NCBI RefSeq assembly: GCF_014650995.1
Contig: NZ_BMWA01000003.1
Coordinates: 1 to 64,000 of the forward strand
DNA from: Streptomyces viridiviolaceus
GTDB taxonomy: Bacteria > Actinomycetota > Actinomycetes > Streptomycetales > Streptomycetaceae
DNA length: 64,000 nt
Reading direction: 5' to 3'
This document shows positions 1-7,776 of this stretch, piece after piece. The notes under the pieces are model-generated. The model had not been told where the DNA came from, did not search any database, and saw only the letters and a program-made list of their open reading frames with translations. How positions within the stretch are numbered: the stretch's first letter is position 1; each line of letters starts with the position of its first letter. The position numbers and the translations under genes are program-made.

Positions 1-75
1 ACCCGGAAGCTAAGCCTTACAGCGCCGATGGTACTGCAGGGGGGACCCTGTGGGAGAGTAGGACGCCGCCGAACA
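1..75 (+). rRNA. rrf: 5S ribosomal RNA, 3' part
   Basis: The first ~75 bases match the 3' two thirds of a streptomycete 5S rRNA, including the segment around GAAGCTAAGCCTTACAGCGC and the 3' strand ending near GGACGCCGCCGAAC. The 5' end and the rest of the rrn operon lie outside the window. The exact 3' end (about 74-76) is estimated. It is followed at once by a strong terminator. Confidence 0.95.
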
Positions 76-83
76 ATTTTTGG

Positions 84-117
84 AGAAAACCCCGCACCTT
101 TCGGTGCGGGGTTTTCT
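84..117 (+). terminator. rRNA operon terminator
   Basis: A perfect 15-bp stem (84-98 pairing with 103-117) with a TTTC loop lies about 10 bp after the 5S 3' end and ends in a T run. This is a classical intrinsic terminator for the rrn operon. It may also serve the opposing DUF58 operon, whose last gene ends at 155. Confidence 0.9.
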
Positions 118-154
118 GCGTTTTCAGGGGCGGGGCCCCTGGTGGCCCCGCCTT

Positions 155-1465
155 TTACAGACGTCCTGCGGCCTTCAGTTCCAGGTATGCGTCGGACAGG
201 GCGGGGGCCAGTTCGTCCGGTGTTGCGTCGACGACCGTGACGCCGTGCCGGCGGAGTTGTTCCGCGGTGCGGTGGCGTTCTGCTTGTGCCTGTGCGGCTG
301 CGGCAGCGTCGTAGACGGCCTCGGTGGTTCCGCGGGCCTCCGCCATCCGGGACACGTGTGGGTCGGCCACCGATGCCAGCAGCACCGTGTGGCGCTGGGT
401 CAGTTGCGGGAGAACGGGAAGCAGGCCTTCTTCGATCGGGGCTGCGTCGAGTGTCGTGAGCAGCACGATCAGGGAGCGGCGTGGGGCCGTTCGGAGTGCG
501 GTGGCGGTCAGGCCGCGGGCGTCGGTTTCGAGGAGTTCGGGTTCGAGCGTCGCCATGGTGTTGACGAGGGCGGGGAGCATGTCCCCTGCCGTCCGGCCCT
601 GGACGAGGGCGCGTACCCGGCGGTCGTACGCGAGGAGATCGACACGGTCGCCGGCGCGGGATGCCAGGGCGGCCAGGAGGAGGGCCGCGTCCATGGACGC
701 GTCGAGGCGGGGGACGTCGCCGACGCGTCCGGCCGAGGTACGGCCGGTGTCGAGGACGAGCAGGATGTGGCGGTCGCGTTCGGGGCGCCAGGTGCGTACG
801 GCGACGGTGGATTGGCGGGCTGTGGCGCGCCAGTCGATGGAGCGGGTGTCGTCGCCGGGGACGTACTCGCGCAGGCTGTCGAATTCGGTGCCTTCGCCGC
901 GGGTCAGCACGCTGGTGCGGCCGTCCAGTTCGCGGAGACGGGCCAGTCTGGAGGGCAGGTGCTTGCGGCTGGCGAAGGGGGGCAGGACGCGTACCGTCCA
1001 GGGGACCTTGTGCGTGCCCTGGCGGGCGAACAGACCGAGGGGGCCGTAGGAGCGGATCGTGACGCGGTCGGCCTGCCGGTCGCCGCGTCGGGTGGGGCGT
1101 AGACGGGTCGTCACGCGGCGGCGTTCGCCGGGCGGCACCGTCAGGCGGTGGCGGGACGCCGTGGACTCCGTGCCGGGCTGCCAGCTGCTGGGCGGCCAGG
1201 CGTCGCGGAGATGGGCGCGGAGCGGCCGGCCGGACGGGTTGGTGACCGTGAGGGTGACGTCGGCGGTGTCGCCCAGGCGGGCGGAGGTGTCGCCGGAGCG
1301 GGACAGGCGCAGGCGGCGTACGGGAGCGGCCAGGGCGAAGTCGCAGGCGCAGGCCGCGGCCAGGGGTGCGTTGACCGCGAGGATGCCGGTCCAGCCGGGG
1401 TCCCAGATGCCGACGGGGAGGGAGCCGAGGGCCGCGAGGAGTGCGGCGCGTCCGGTGAGTGCCAT
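155..1465 (-). CDS. DUF58 domain protein (MoxR-associated, vWA-like)
   Basis: This 436-aa protein has two hydrophobic segments in residues ~5-50, then a long extracytoplasmic-like beta region, then the DUF58 signature (a PGDDTRSIDWRATAR stretch followed by LVLDTGRTS near residue 237). The latter resembles the metal-binding DxSxS-type edge of a von Willebrand A fold. It is the last gene of a five-gene operon, and its ATG shares one base with the MoxR stop (TGATG), implying translational coupling. In the family, DUF58 proteins work with a MoxR AAA+ ATPase, presumably as chaperone/adaptor partners for envelope or metalloprotein complexes. The substrate is unknown. The family call is secure; the function is inferred. 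Confidence 0.9.
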   Translation of the reverse strand: MALTGRAALLAALGSLPVGIWDPGWTGILAVNAPLAAACACDFALAAPVRRLRLSRSGDTSARLGDTADVTLTVTNPSGRPLRAHLRDAWPPSSWQPGTESTASRHRLTVPPGERRRVTTRLRPTRRGDRQADRVTIRSYGPLGLFARQGTHKVPWTVRVLPPFASRKHLPSRLARLRELDGRTSVLTRGEGTEFDSLREYVPGDDTRSIDWRATARQSTVAVRTWRPERDRHILLVLDTGRTSAGRVGDVPRLDASMDAALLLAALASRAGDRVDLLAYDRRVRALVQGRTAGDMLPALVNTMATLEPELLETDARGLTATALRTAPRRSLIVLLTTLDAAPIEEGLLPVLPQLTQRHTVLLASVADPHVSRMAEARGTTEAVYDAAAAAQAQAERHRTAEQLRRHGVTVVDATPDELAPALSDAYLELKAAGRL

Positions 1466-2457
1466 CAGCGGGGGACCGGGACGTGGGCGAGGATCGCGTT
1501 GATCACGGAGTCGGCGGTCACGCCCTCCATCTCGGCCTCCGGGCGGAGCTGGACGCGGTGGCGGAGCGTGGGGAGGGCCAGGGCCTTCACGTCGTCGGGG
1601 GTGACGTAGTCGCGGCCCGTCAGCCAGGCCCAGGCGCGGGAGGTCGCCAGCAGGGCTGTGGCTCCGCGCGGGGAGACGCCGAGGGTGAGGGACGGCGATT
1701 CGCGGGTGGCTCGGCAGATGTCGACGACGTAGGCCGTGATCTCCGGGGAGACCGTGGTCTTGGCGACCGCGGCGCGGGCGGCGTCCAGGTCAGCTGCGTT
1801 CGCGACGGGGCGTACGCCGGCGGCGCGGAGGTCGCGCGGGTTGAAGCCGGAGGCGTGGCGGGTGAGGACGTCGATCTCGTCCTTGCGGGAGGGGAGGGGG
1901 ACGGTGAGCTTGAGGAGGAAGCGGTCCAGTTGAGCTTCCGGGAGGGGGTAGGTGCCTTCGTACTCGACAGGGTTCTGGGTCGCCGCGACCAGGAACGGCT
2001 CGGGGAGCGGGCGGGGCGTGCCGTCGACCGTGACCTGGCGTTCCTCCATCGCTTCGAGGAGGGACGACTGGGTCTTCGGGGGCGTGCGGTTGATCTCGTC
2101 GGCGAGGAGGAGGTTGGTGAAGACCGGGCCGGGCTGGAAGGAGAACTCGGCGGTGCGGGCGTCGTAGACGAGCGAGCCCGTCACGTCGCTCGACATCAGG
2201 TCGGGGGTGAACTGGACGCGCTTGGTGTCGAGCTCCAGGGCGGCGGCGAGGGCGCGGACGAGGAGGGTTTTGGCGACTCCCGGGACGCCTTCGAGGAGGA
2301 CGTGGCCGCGGCACAGGAGGGCGACGACGAGGCCGGTCACGGCGGGATCCTGGCCGACCACGGCCTTGGCGATCTCGGCGCGCAGGGCTTCGAGGGCGGC
2401 GCGGGCGTTGCCCGGGTCGCCGGTCTGCCCGGCGTTGTCAGTGGTCGGGTCCATCAT
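1465..2457 (-). CDS. moxR: MoxR-family AAA+ ATPase
   Basis: This 330-aa AAA+ protein has Walker A GVPGVAKT at residues 57-64, Walker B LLADEINR about 60 residues later, then a sensor-like VAATQNP and the MoxR C-terminal lid. The length is normal for the family. The two consecutive ATGs at the start overlap the stop of the upstream DUF4350 gene by 4 bp, so expression is coupled. MoxR ATPases are chaperone-like remodelling enzymes that co-occur with DUF58 proteins, as here. The client is not identifiable from sequence. Confidence 0.95.
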   Translation of the reverse strand: MMDPTTDNAGQTGDPGNARAALEALRAEIAKAVVGQDPAVTGLVVALLCRGHVLLEGVPGVAKTLLVRALAAALELDTKRVQFTPDLMSSDVTGSLVYDARTAEFSFQPGPVFTNLLLADEINRTPPKTQSSLLEAMEERQVTVDGTPRPLPEPFLVAATQNPVEYEGTYPLPEAQLDRFLLKLTVPLPSRKDEIDVLTRHASGFNPRDLRAAGVRPVANAADLDAARAAVAKTTVSPEITAYVVDICRATRESPSLTLGVSPRGATALLATSRAWAWLTGRDYVTPDDVKALALPTLRHRVQLRPEAEMEGVTADSVINAILAHVPVPR

Positions 2458-3665
2458 GGACGGCGTACCTCTCTTTCGAGGGCGTCGAGTTGGTCGGCGA
2501 GGGCGATGAGTGCCGCGTCGTCGCTGGGCGGCGGGCCGAAGAGGAGGGTGTGCAGGGGCTGCCGGTCACCTCGGAGGTGGGCGGACAGCGCGGGGAGCAG
2601 GGCCTCGGGCGTGTGTGCCTGGGCCACGGGGACGCCTACGAGGGGGGCGAGGCGGGTGCGGGTGGTGGAGCGAAGAGCGGCGCCCGCGCGGTCGCGGGCG
2701 CCCGCCTTGCGGTAGAGGCGGGCGCGGCCTTCCACGGTTTCGGAGGCGCGGACCGCGACGGGGAGTTTTTCCGGCACCAGGGGGCCGAGTCGCCGTGCCC
2801 GCCACAGGGCGGCGAGGGCTGCGGCGACGAAGAGCTGCAGGGTGCCCCAGAGCCAGCCGGAGGGGAGCAGGTCGAAGAAGCTGCGTTCGTCGTCCGGGGC
2901 GGGGGCGTCGGAGAGCGAGGGGAGGTACCAGACCAGGTGGGGGCGGGAGCCGAGGAGTTGCAGGGCGAGCGAGGCGTTGCCGTGGTCGTCGAGGTGGTTG
3001 TTGTAGAGGATGTCGGGTGCGCCGAGGACGACGGTGTCCCCTGCGGGGGTCTCCTCGGCCGGTCCTGCGGAGGTGTCGGGCAGGCGCAGCAGTGTGGCCA
3101 GGCGCTGGCTGGGGTAGCAGGCGTCGGCACCGGGGTGGGTGCTGGTGTAGCGGATGCCGCCTGTGTCGGCGGTGCCCGCGCGGCGGGCGGCGGGCAGGTC
3201 GCAGTCGGGGGCCAGTGTCGACTCGATGCTGAGTGCGGGGTCGGCCGTGACGCCGGGGGCGAGCTGCTCGACGGAGGTGCTGCCGGGCGCCACGAGGACG
3301 GTACGGCCGCCGGAGCCGGCGGTCGCGGAGCGCAGTTCGGTCTGCTGGCGCTGCGTCAGGCGGTCGGGCACGGCGACGAGGAGTGTGGTGTCCTGTCCGG
3401 TCGCGGCGCGGGCGTCGGCCAGGGTGGTGACCACGCGCGTGGAGACGCCGCGGTCGGCGAGGAGCTCGGCGACGGCCCGGCTGCCGTAGGGGTCGGCGGA
3501 GCGCGGGTCGAGCTCGCCGTGCCGGGCGTCGGAGCGGACGACGGCGATCGCGACGGCTGCGGCGAGCAGCAGGACGAGCGCGAGGGCGATGCCTCGCGCG
3601 CGTGTCCACAGCCGGCGTCCTGTGGGCGAGGCCGAGGTGGTGGGGAGCGTGGCCTCGGTGGTCAT
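2454..3665 (-). CDS. DUF4350 domain membrane protein
   Basis: The chosen ATG at 3665 overlaps the DUF4129 stop (ATGA) and gives MTTEATLPTT, 403 aa. An open frame continues upstream but only as a shadow of the DUF4129 gene. A membrane anchor lies near residues 20-40 (GIALALVLLLAAAVAIAVV). The DUF4350 domain, with a Rossmann-like LLVAVPDRLT segment, follows, then a second membrane helix near residue 270 and a cytoplasmic tail. The family is typical of actinobacterial MoxR operons and has no established biochemical activity. Confidence 0.88.
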   Translation of the reverse strand: MTTEATLPTTSASPTGRRLWTRARGIALALVLLLAAAVAIAVVRSDARHGELDPRSADPYGSRAVAELLADRGVSTRVVTTLADARAATGQDTTLLVAVPDRLTQRQQTELRSATAGSGGRTVLVAPGSTSVEQLAPGVTADPALSIESTLAPDCDLPAARRAGTADTGGIRYTSTHPGADACYPSQRLATLLRLPDTSAGPAEETPAGDTVVLGAPDILYNNHLDDHGNASLALQLLGSRPHLVWYLPSLSDAPAPDDERSFFDLLPSGWLWGTLQLFVAAALAALWRARRLGPLVPEKLPVAVRASETVEGRARLYRKAGARDRAGAALRSTTRTRLAPLVGVPVAQAHTPEALLPALSAHLRGDRQPLHTLLFGPPPSDDAALIALADQLDALEREVRRP

Positions 3666-4420
3666 CCGGCGGCTCCCTGGCGGGTGTTCCGGTCGGCCCT
3701 GTCGGCCAGGTGCGGCTTGCTGCGTTCCAGGTCGCTGTCGAGGTCGGCGAGGCGGCGGTACGCCTGCTCGGACCCCGCCCGGCCGCCGTACGTGACGTCG
3801 TCGAAGTCCCGGGCCGCGGCGCGCAGCCGGTCCCCGTGGTCGGGCAGGGAGCGGCCCGCCTCCGCGGCCGCCTCGTCGGCGGTGCGGCCGGGGCGGATGT
3901 CGAGGAGGGCGCGTTCCTCCAGCGCGCGAACGATGGCGCGCATGCGTTCCTGGACGGCCTGGCTCCAGTGGCCCTGGGCCGCGTGTGCCTCGGCGGCGGC
4001 GCGGTGGTCGGCGGCGCTGCGGGGGCGGTCGTCGAACAGGGCGGGGGAGGAGACGGGGCGGCGGCGCGGGGTGCCCAGTCGCCACCAGAGGGCGCCCAGG
4101 ACCGCCAGTACGGCCACGACGATGACGACCAGGCCGAGGGTTCCTCCCGGCGTCGCGGTGGATGCGGCGCTGAACAGCTTGTCGACCCAGTCCCAGAAGG
4201 CGTTGAGGGCGCGCTGGAACCAGCTGGGGTCGTTCTCGTGGTACATGCGCTTGGACAGTTCGCGCCGTGCCGCTTCCCGGGCGGGGTCGCGCGGGATCGT
4301 CACCGGCGGTTCGTCGTCGGAGCGCGGAAGCGACAGTACGGAGGTGTCGCCGGCGCGCAGCAGCGTGCGTACGGCCGCGCGTGGCAGCACCTCTGTGAGA
4401 ACTCCCCCCGCCGGGCTCAC
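3662..4420 (-). CDS. DUF4129 domain membrane protein
   Basis: I place the start at GTG 4420 (MSPAGGVLTEVL; 252 aa). It lies 4 bp after the upstream stop and has GGGGAG 8 nt before it; a longer frame upstream lacks such a site. One transmembrane helix lies near residues 90-110 (LGLVVIVVAVLAVLGALWW). The C-terminal half is the DUF4129 domain, with the typical DFDDVTYGG segment. In transglutaminase/MoxR operons DUF4129 proteins are membrane partners of DUF58/MoxR; the role here is inferred only from that association. Confidence 0.88.
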   Translation of the reverse strand: MSPAGGVLTEVLPRAAVRTLLRAGDTSVLSLPRSDDEPPVTIPRDPAREAARRELSKRMYHENDPSWFQRALNAFWDWVDKLFSAASTATPGGTLGLVVIVVAVLAVLGALWWRLGTPRRRPVSSPALFDDRPRSAADHRAAAEAHAAQGHWSQAVQERMRAIVRALEERALLDIRPGRTADEAAAEAGRSLPDHGDRLRAAARDFDDVTYGGRAGSEQAYRRLADLDSDLERSKPHLADRADRNTRQGAAG

Positions 4421-4424
4421 CGCA

Positions 4425-5798
4425 TCAGCTCCCCGGGGTGGTGCCGGGGGCGCCGGAGGCGGGGCCCTGGACACCCGCGGCGCGGGCCAGTTCGAGGTCG
4501 AGGGCCTCGCGGCGGATGCGCTGGTCGATGTAGAGCAGCACGGTGACGCCCGCGGTGATCGGGAAGGTGATCATGGAGCCGATCACCGAGCCGATGCCGC
4601 TGACGACGAGGAACGTCCAGCCGAGGTCGCCGCTGCCGTCGAGGAAGCCGCTGACACCGTCGCCGCTGAGGGCAGCGGCGAGGAAGGTGAAGGGGATGAT
4701 GATGATCGACGCGACGACGTTCGCGATGATCGTCGCGAGCAGCTGGATGCCGAAGACCCGCCACCAGGAGCCGCGCACCAGCTTGGTGGAGCGGCTCATG
4801 GCCTTCTTGATGCCCTGCTTCTCCAGCATCAGCGCGGGGGATGCCAGGGAGAGGCGCACCATGAGCCACACCGTGACGACGGCTGCGGCCATGAAGCCCA
4901 GGACGGTCAGGGCCACACCCGCCTCGCCGCCCGCCGTGGCGGAGACGGCGAAGCCGGGCAGCATGCCGACCGTGAGGATGCCGGCGACGATCAGCAGCAG
5001 CAGGAGGATCAGGCCGAACAGCTTCGCCACCTGGGGACGGGCGTCCCGCCACGCCTCGCCGGTGGTCACGGGCCTGCCGAGCACGGCACGACTGGTGACG
5101 GTGGTCAGCAGGGCGGTGGCCACCACGGTCCCGATCAGGGAGATCAGGAAGATGACGCCCGAGTTGATCGTGGTGTCGGCCAGGGCGTCGCCGAGTTCGC
5201 TGAGGGTGGCGTTGGGGTCGTCCAGGGCCTCGCTGCTGGTGTCGTCCAGGACGAAGCCCTGGAGCAGCACGACGACGATCTCCGTGACGACGGCGACGGT
5301 CAGCGCGATCCCGAGGACCGTGCGCCAGTAGGTGCGCATGGTGGAGACCGCGCCGTCGAGGATCTCGCCGACGCCGAGCGGGCGCAGTGGGATGACGCCC
5401 GGCTTGGCGGCGGGCGGGGGGCCGCCCCAGCCGCTGCCCCAGCCGCCGTATCCACCGGGGGTGCCGTGGCCGCCGTAGCCGCCGCCCTGACCGCCGTAGC
5501 CGCCCGGGGCGCCGGGGTGCCCGGGGGGAGGGGTGCCCCAGCCGGAACCGGGCGGTGCGGGAGGCGGGGCCTGGCCGGGGGCGGCAGGACCGGTGGGCGC
5601 CGACCACTGGCCGGGGGGCGGCTGCTCCTTGGACCACTTCGTGCCGGGGTTCGCCGGCTCCGCGCCCGGCTGGTCCGCGGGCTGCGCGGGCCGGTCGGTG
5701 CCGGGGCGGTCGGCGGGTTCGGTGGGGCCGGACGCGCCGGGCTCCCGCCCGTCGGACGGGGCGGATCCGGGCGAGGCCCAGCCCGGAGTGTCGTTCAT
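4425..5798 (-). CDS. Polytopic membrane protein with Pro/Gly-rich N-terminus
   Basis: This 457-aa protein starts at ATG 5798 with a good AAGGAG site. Residues 1-140 are low-complexity, rich in Pro, Gly, Tyr and Trp (repeated GGYGG-type motifs), as in many streptomycete membrane proteins with cytoplasmic glycine-rich heads. From about residue 145 there are six or so transmembrane helices. The arrangement fits families annotated as 'glycerophosphoryl diester phosphodiesterase membrane domain' (no catalytic GDPD domain is present). It is the first gene of the MoxR/DUF58 operon, 4 bp before the DUF4129 gene. Function is unknown. Confidence 0.8.
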   Translation of the reverse strand: MNDTPGWASPGSAPSDGREPGASGPTEPADRPGTDRPAQPADQPGAEPANPGTKWSKEQPPPGQWSAPTGPAAPGQAPPPAPPGSGWGTPPPGHPGAPGGYGGQGGGYGGHGTPGGYGGWGSGWGGPPPAAKPGVIPLRPLGVGEILDGAVSTMRTYWRTVLGIALTVAVVTEIVVVLLQGFVLDDTSSEALDDPNATLSELGDALADTTINSGVIFLISLIGTVVATALLTTVTSRAVLGRPVTTGEAWRDARPQVAKLFGLILLLLLIVAGILTVGMLPGFAVSATAGGEAGVALTVLGFMAAAVVTVWLMVRLSLASPALMLEKQGIKKAMSRSTKLVRGSWWRVFGIQLLATIIANVVASIIIIPFTFLAAALSGDGVSGFLDGSGDLGWTFLVVSGIGSVIGSMITFPITAGVTVLLYIDQRIRREALDLELARAAGVQGPASGAPGTTPGS

Positions 5799-5906
5799 CG
5801 TCGCTCCTTCACGGTGCCCGACCGCGGTCGCGGCGGCAGGTTGGCAGCCATCGTGCCATGGGGTGGTCGGCTGCGGACCGGGCGCGGTACGGGCTGCGCA
5901 CCTTCA

Positions 5907-5938
5907 ATTGTCCGTCGGATAGGGGGCAGACTGACCGC
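5907..5938 (+). promoter_or_regulatory. Possible leaderless promoter of mtnA
   Basis: CAGACT sits exactly 6 nt before the mtnA ATG (5939), the usual distance for a leaderless actinobacterial start, and TTCAAT lies 18 nt further upstream. There is no clear Shine-Dalgarno sequence. The match is moderate, so this is a suggestion only. Confidence 0.3.
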
Positions 5939-7081
5939 ATGGCTGATCAGTACGCGCAATTCGGTGAGGACAAGCGGCTGTCAGAGATCCCGGCCCTGCG
6001 CTGGGAGGAACCCCCCGAAGGCCCGGTGCTGGTCCTGCTGGACCAGACGAGGCTTCCGGCCGAGGAGGTCGAGCTGGTCTGCACGGACGCGTCCGCGCTG
6101 GTGGAGGCGATCCGTTCGCTCGCCGTGCGCGGGGCGCCGCTGCTCGGCATCGCGGGCGCCTACGGTGTCGCGCTCGCGGCCGTGCGGGGCTTCGACGTGG
6201 AGGAGGCAGCGACCGCCCTGGCGGGCGCCCGGCCCACCGCGGTGAACCTCGCCGTCGGCGTGCGCCGGGCCCAGGCGGCCCACAGGGACGCACTGGCCAG
6301 GACCGGCGACGTCCGGCAGGCCGCGCAGGCCGCGCTGGCCGCCGCGCGGACGCTGCACCGGGAGGACGCCGAGGCCAGTGCCCGCATGGCCGGGCACGGC
6401 CTGGCGCTGCTGGACGAGCTGCTGCCCGGCGGAGGGCACCGCGTGCTCACGCACTGCAACTCCGGATCGCTGGTGTCGGGAGGTGAGGGAACGGCGTTCG
6501 CGGTGGCGCTCGCCGCGCACCGGGCCGGGCGGCTTCGGCGCCTGTGGGTGGACGAAACGCGTCCGTTGCTGCAAGGTGCTCGCCTGACGGCGTACGAGGC
6601 GGCCCGCAACGACATGGCGTACACCTTGCTCACCGACAACGCGGCCGGTTCGCTGTTCGCGGCCGGTGAGGTGGACGCGGTGCTGGTCGGGGCCGACCGC
6701 ATCGCCGCCGACGGGTCGGTGGCGAACAAGGTGGGGAGCTATCCGCTCGCGGTGCTCGCGCGGTACCACCACGTGCCGTTCATCGTGGTGGCGCCGGTGA
6801 CGACGGTGGACCCGGACACGCCCGACGGGGCGTCCATCGAGGTCGAACAGCGCCCCGGGTACGAAGTGACCGAGGTCACGGCACCTCAGGTGCCGGTGGC
6901 AGGAGCGGGAGGGGGGATTCCGGTGGCGCCCCTGGGGACCCAGGCGTACAACCCGGCGTTCGACGTGACACCGCCGGAGCTGGTGACGGCGATAGTCACC
7001 GAGGAGGGCGCGGTCTCGCCCGTGACGGCCGAGGCGCTTGCCGAGCTGTGTGCCAGGTCACGCCAGGTAACGATTAGCTAA
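5939..7081 (+). CDS. mtnA: S-methyl-5-thioribose-1-phosphate isomerase
   Basis: This 380-aa protein of the aIF2B-alpha/MtnA family converts methylthioribose-1-phosphate to methylthioribulose-1-phosphate in methionine salvage. The N-terminal RGAPLLGIAGAYG loop, the CNSGSLVSGG segment (Cys173) and the GADRIAADG motif (Asp253) are all present; Cys and Asp are the known catalytic pair of the family. The start is ATG 5939, giving MADQYAQF. It ends 4 bp before mtrA, and its last 25 bp appear to contain a regulatory site for mtrA. No other methionine-salvage genes are adjacent. Confidence 0.93.
   Translation: MADQYAQFGEDKRLSEIPALRWEEPPEGPVLVLLDQTRLPAEEVELVCTDASALVEAIRSLAVRGAPLLGIAGAYGVALAAVRGFDVEEAATALAGARPTAVNLAVGVRRAQAAHRDALARTGDVRQAAQAALAAARTLHREDAEASARMAGHGLALLDELLPGGGHRVLTHCNSGSLVSGGEGTAFAVALAAHRAGRLRRLWVDETRPLLQGARLTAYEAARNDMAYTLLTDNAAGSLFAAGEVDAVLVGADRIAADGSVANKVGSYPLAVLARYHHVPFIVVAPVTTVDPDTPDGASIEVEQRPGYEVTEVTAPQVPVAGAGGGIPVAPLGTQAYNPAFDVTPPELVTAIVTEEGAVSPVTAEALAELCARSRQVTIS
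7057..7071 (+). promoter_or_regulatory. Candidate MtrA autoregulatory site
   Basis: Two adjacent 10-mers at 7052-7061 and 7062-7071 differ at one base (GCCAGGTCAC / GCCAGGTAAC). This gives GTCAC-N5-GTAAC, a direct repeat with one helical turn between half sites, as expected for an OmpR-type dimer. As I recall, published MtrA sites are GTAAC-like direct repeats. It lies inside the 3' end of mtnA, 15 bp before the mtrA ATG. The site is seen directly; the assignment to MtrA is inference. Confidence 0.5.
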
Positions 7082-7085
7082 TGGG

Positions 7086-7775
7086 ATGATGTCGTTTATG
7101 AAGGGACGAGTCCTTGTCGTCGACGACGACACCGCACTGGCCGAGATGCTCGGCATTGTGCTGCGTGGTGAGGGTTTTGAGCCGTCTTTCGTAGCCGACG
7201 GCGACAAGGCGCTGGCCGCCTTCCGGGAGACCAAGCCCGATCTGGTGCTGCTCGACCTCATGCTGCCCGGACGGGACGGCATCGAGGTCTGCCGCCTGAT
7301 CAGGGCGGAGTCGGGTGTGCCGATCGTGATGCTGACGGCGAAGAGCGACACCGTCGACGTCGTGGTGGGTCTGGAGTCGGGTGCCGACGACTACATCGTG
7401 AAGCCGTTCAAGCCGAAGGAGCTGGTGGCCCGGATCCGGGCGCGGCTCAGGAGGTCCGAGGAGCCGGCTCCGGAGCAGCTCGCCATAGGTGACCTGGTCA
7501 TCGACGTGGCCGGTCACTCCGTGAAGCGGGACGGGCAGGCGATCGCGCTGACGCCGCTGGAGTTCGACCTGCTGGTCGCACTGGCCCGCAAGCCGTGGCA
7601 GGTGTTCACGCGCGAGGTACTGCTGGAGCAGGTCTGGGGCTACCGGCACGCGGCCGACACCCGGCTGGTCAACGTGCACGTGCAGCGGCTGCGCTCCAAG
7701 GTCGAGAAGGACCCGGAGAAGCCGGAGATCGTGGTGACCGTTCGTGGTGTCGGATACAAGGCGGGGCCGAGCTGA
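7086..7775 (+). CDS. mtrA: Two-component response regulator MtrA
   Basis: This 229-aa OmpR/PhoB-family regulator has a receiver domain with acidic pocket D13-D15, phosphoacceptor D57 in LLDLMLPG, Thr in MLTAKSD and Lys in VKPFKPKEL. A C-terminal winged helix follows, with the recognition region around VNVHVQRLRSKVE. The RGEGFEP and MLPGRDGIEVC stretches are diagnostic of MtrA. It starts at ATG 7086 (a second ATG follows in frame), 4 bp after mtnA, and is followed 1 bp later by its kinase gene. In streptomycetes MtrA couples development and secondary metabolism with cell-wall and cell-cycle functions. Confidence 0.97.
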   Translation: MMSFMKGRVLVVDDDTALAEMLGIVLRGEGFEPSFVADGDKALAAFRETKPDLVLLDLMLPGRDGIEVCRLIRAESGVPIVMLTAKSDTVDVVVGLESGADDYIVKPFKPKELVARIRARLRRSEEPAPEQLAIGDLVIDVAGHSVKRDGQAIALTPLEFDLLVALARKPWQVFTREVLLEQVWGYRHAADTRLVNVHVQRLRSKVEKDPEKPEIVVTVRGVGYKAGPS

Positions 7776-7776
7776 C

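Noticed and set aside
2490..6245. A 1,251-codon plus-strand frame across the MoxR operon and mtnA
   Set aside because: It is antisense to five well-supported overlapping genes and then out of frame with mtnA; the sequence is low-complexity Gly/Ala/Arg.
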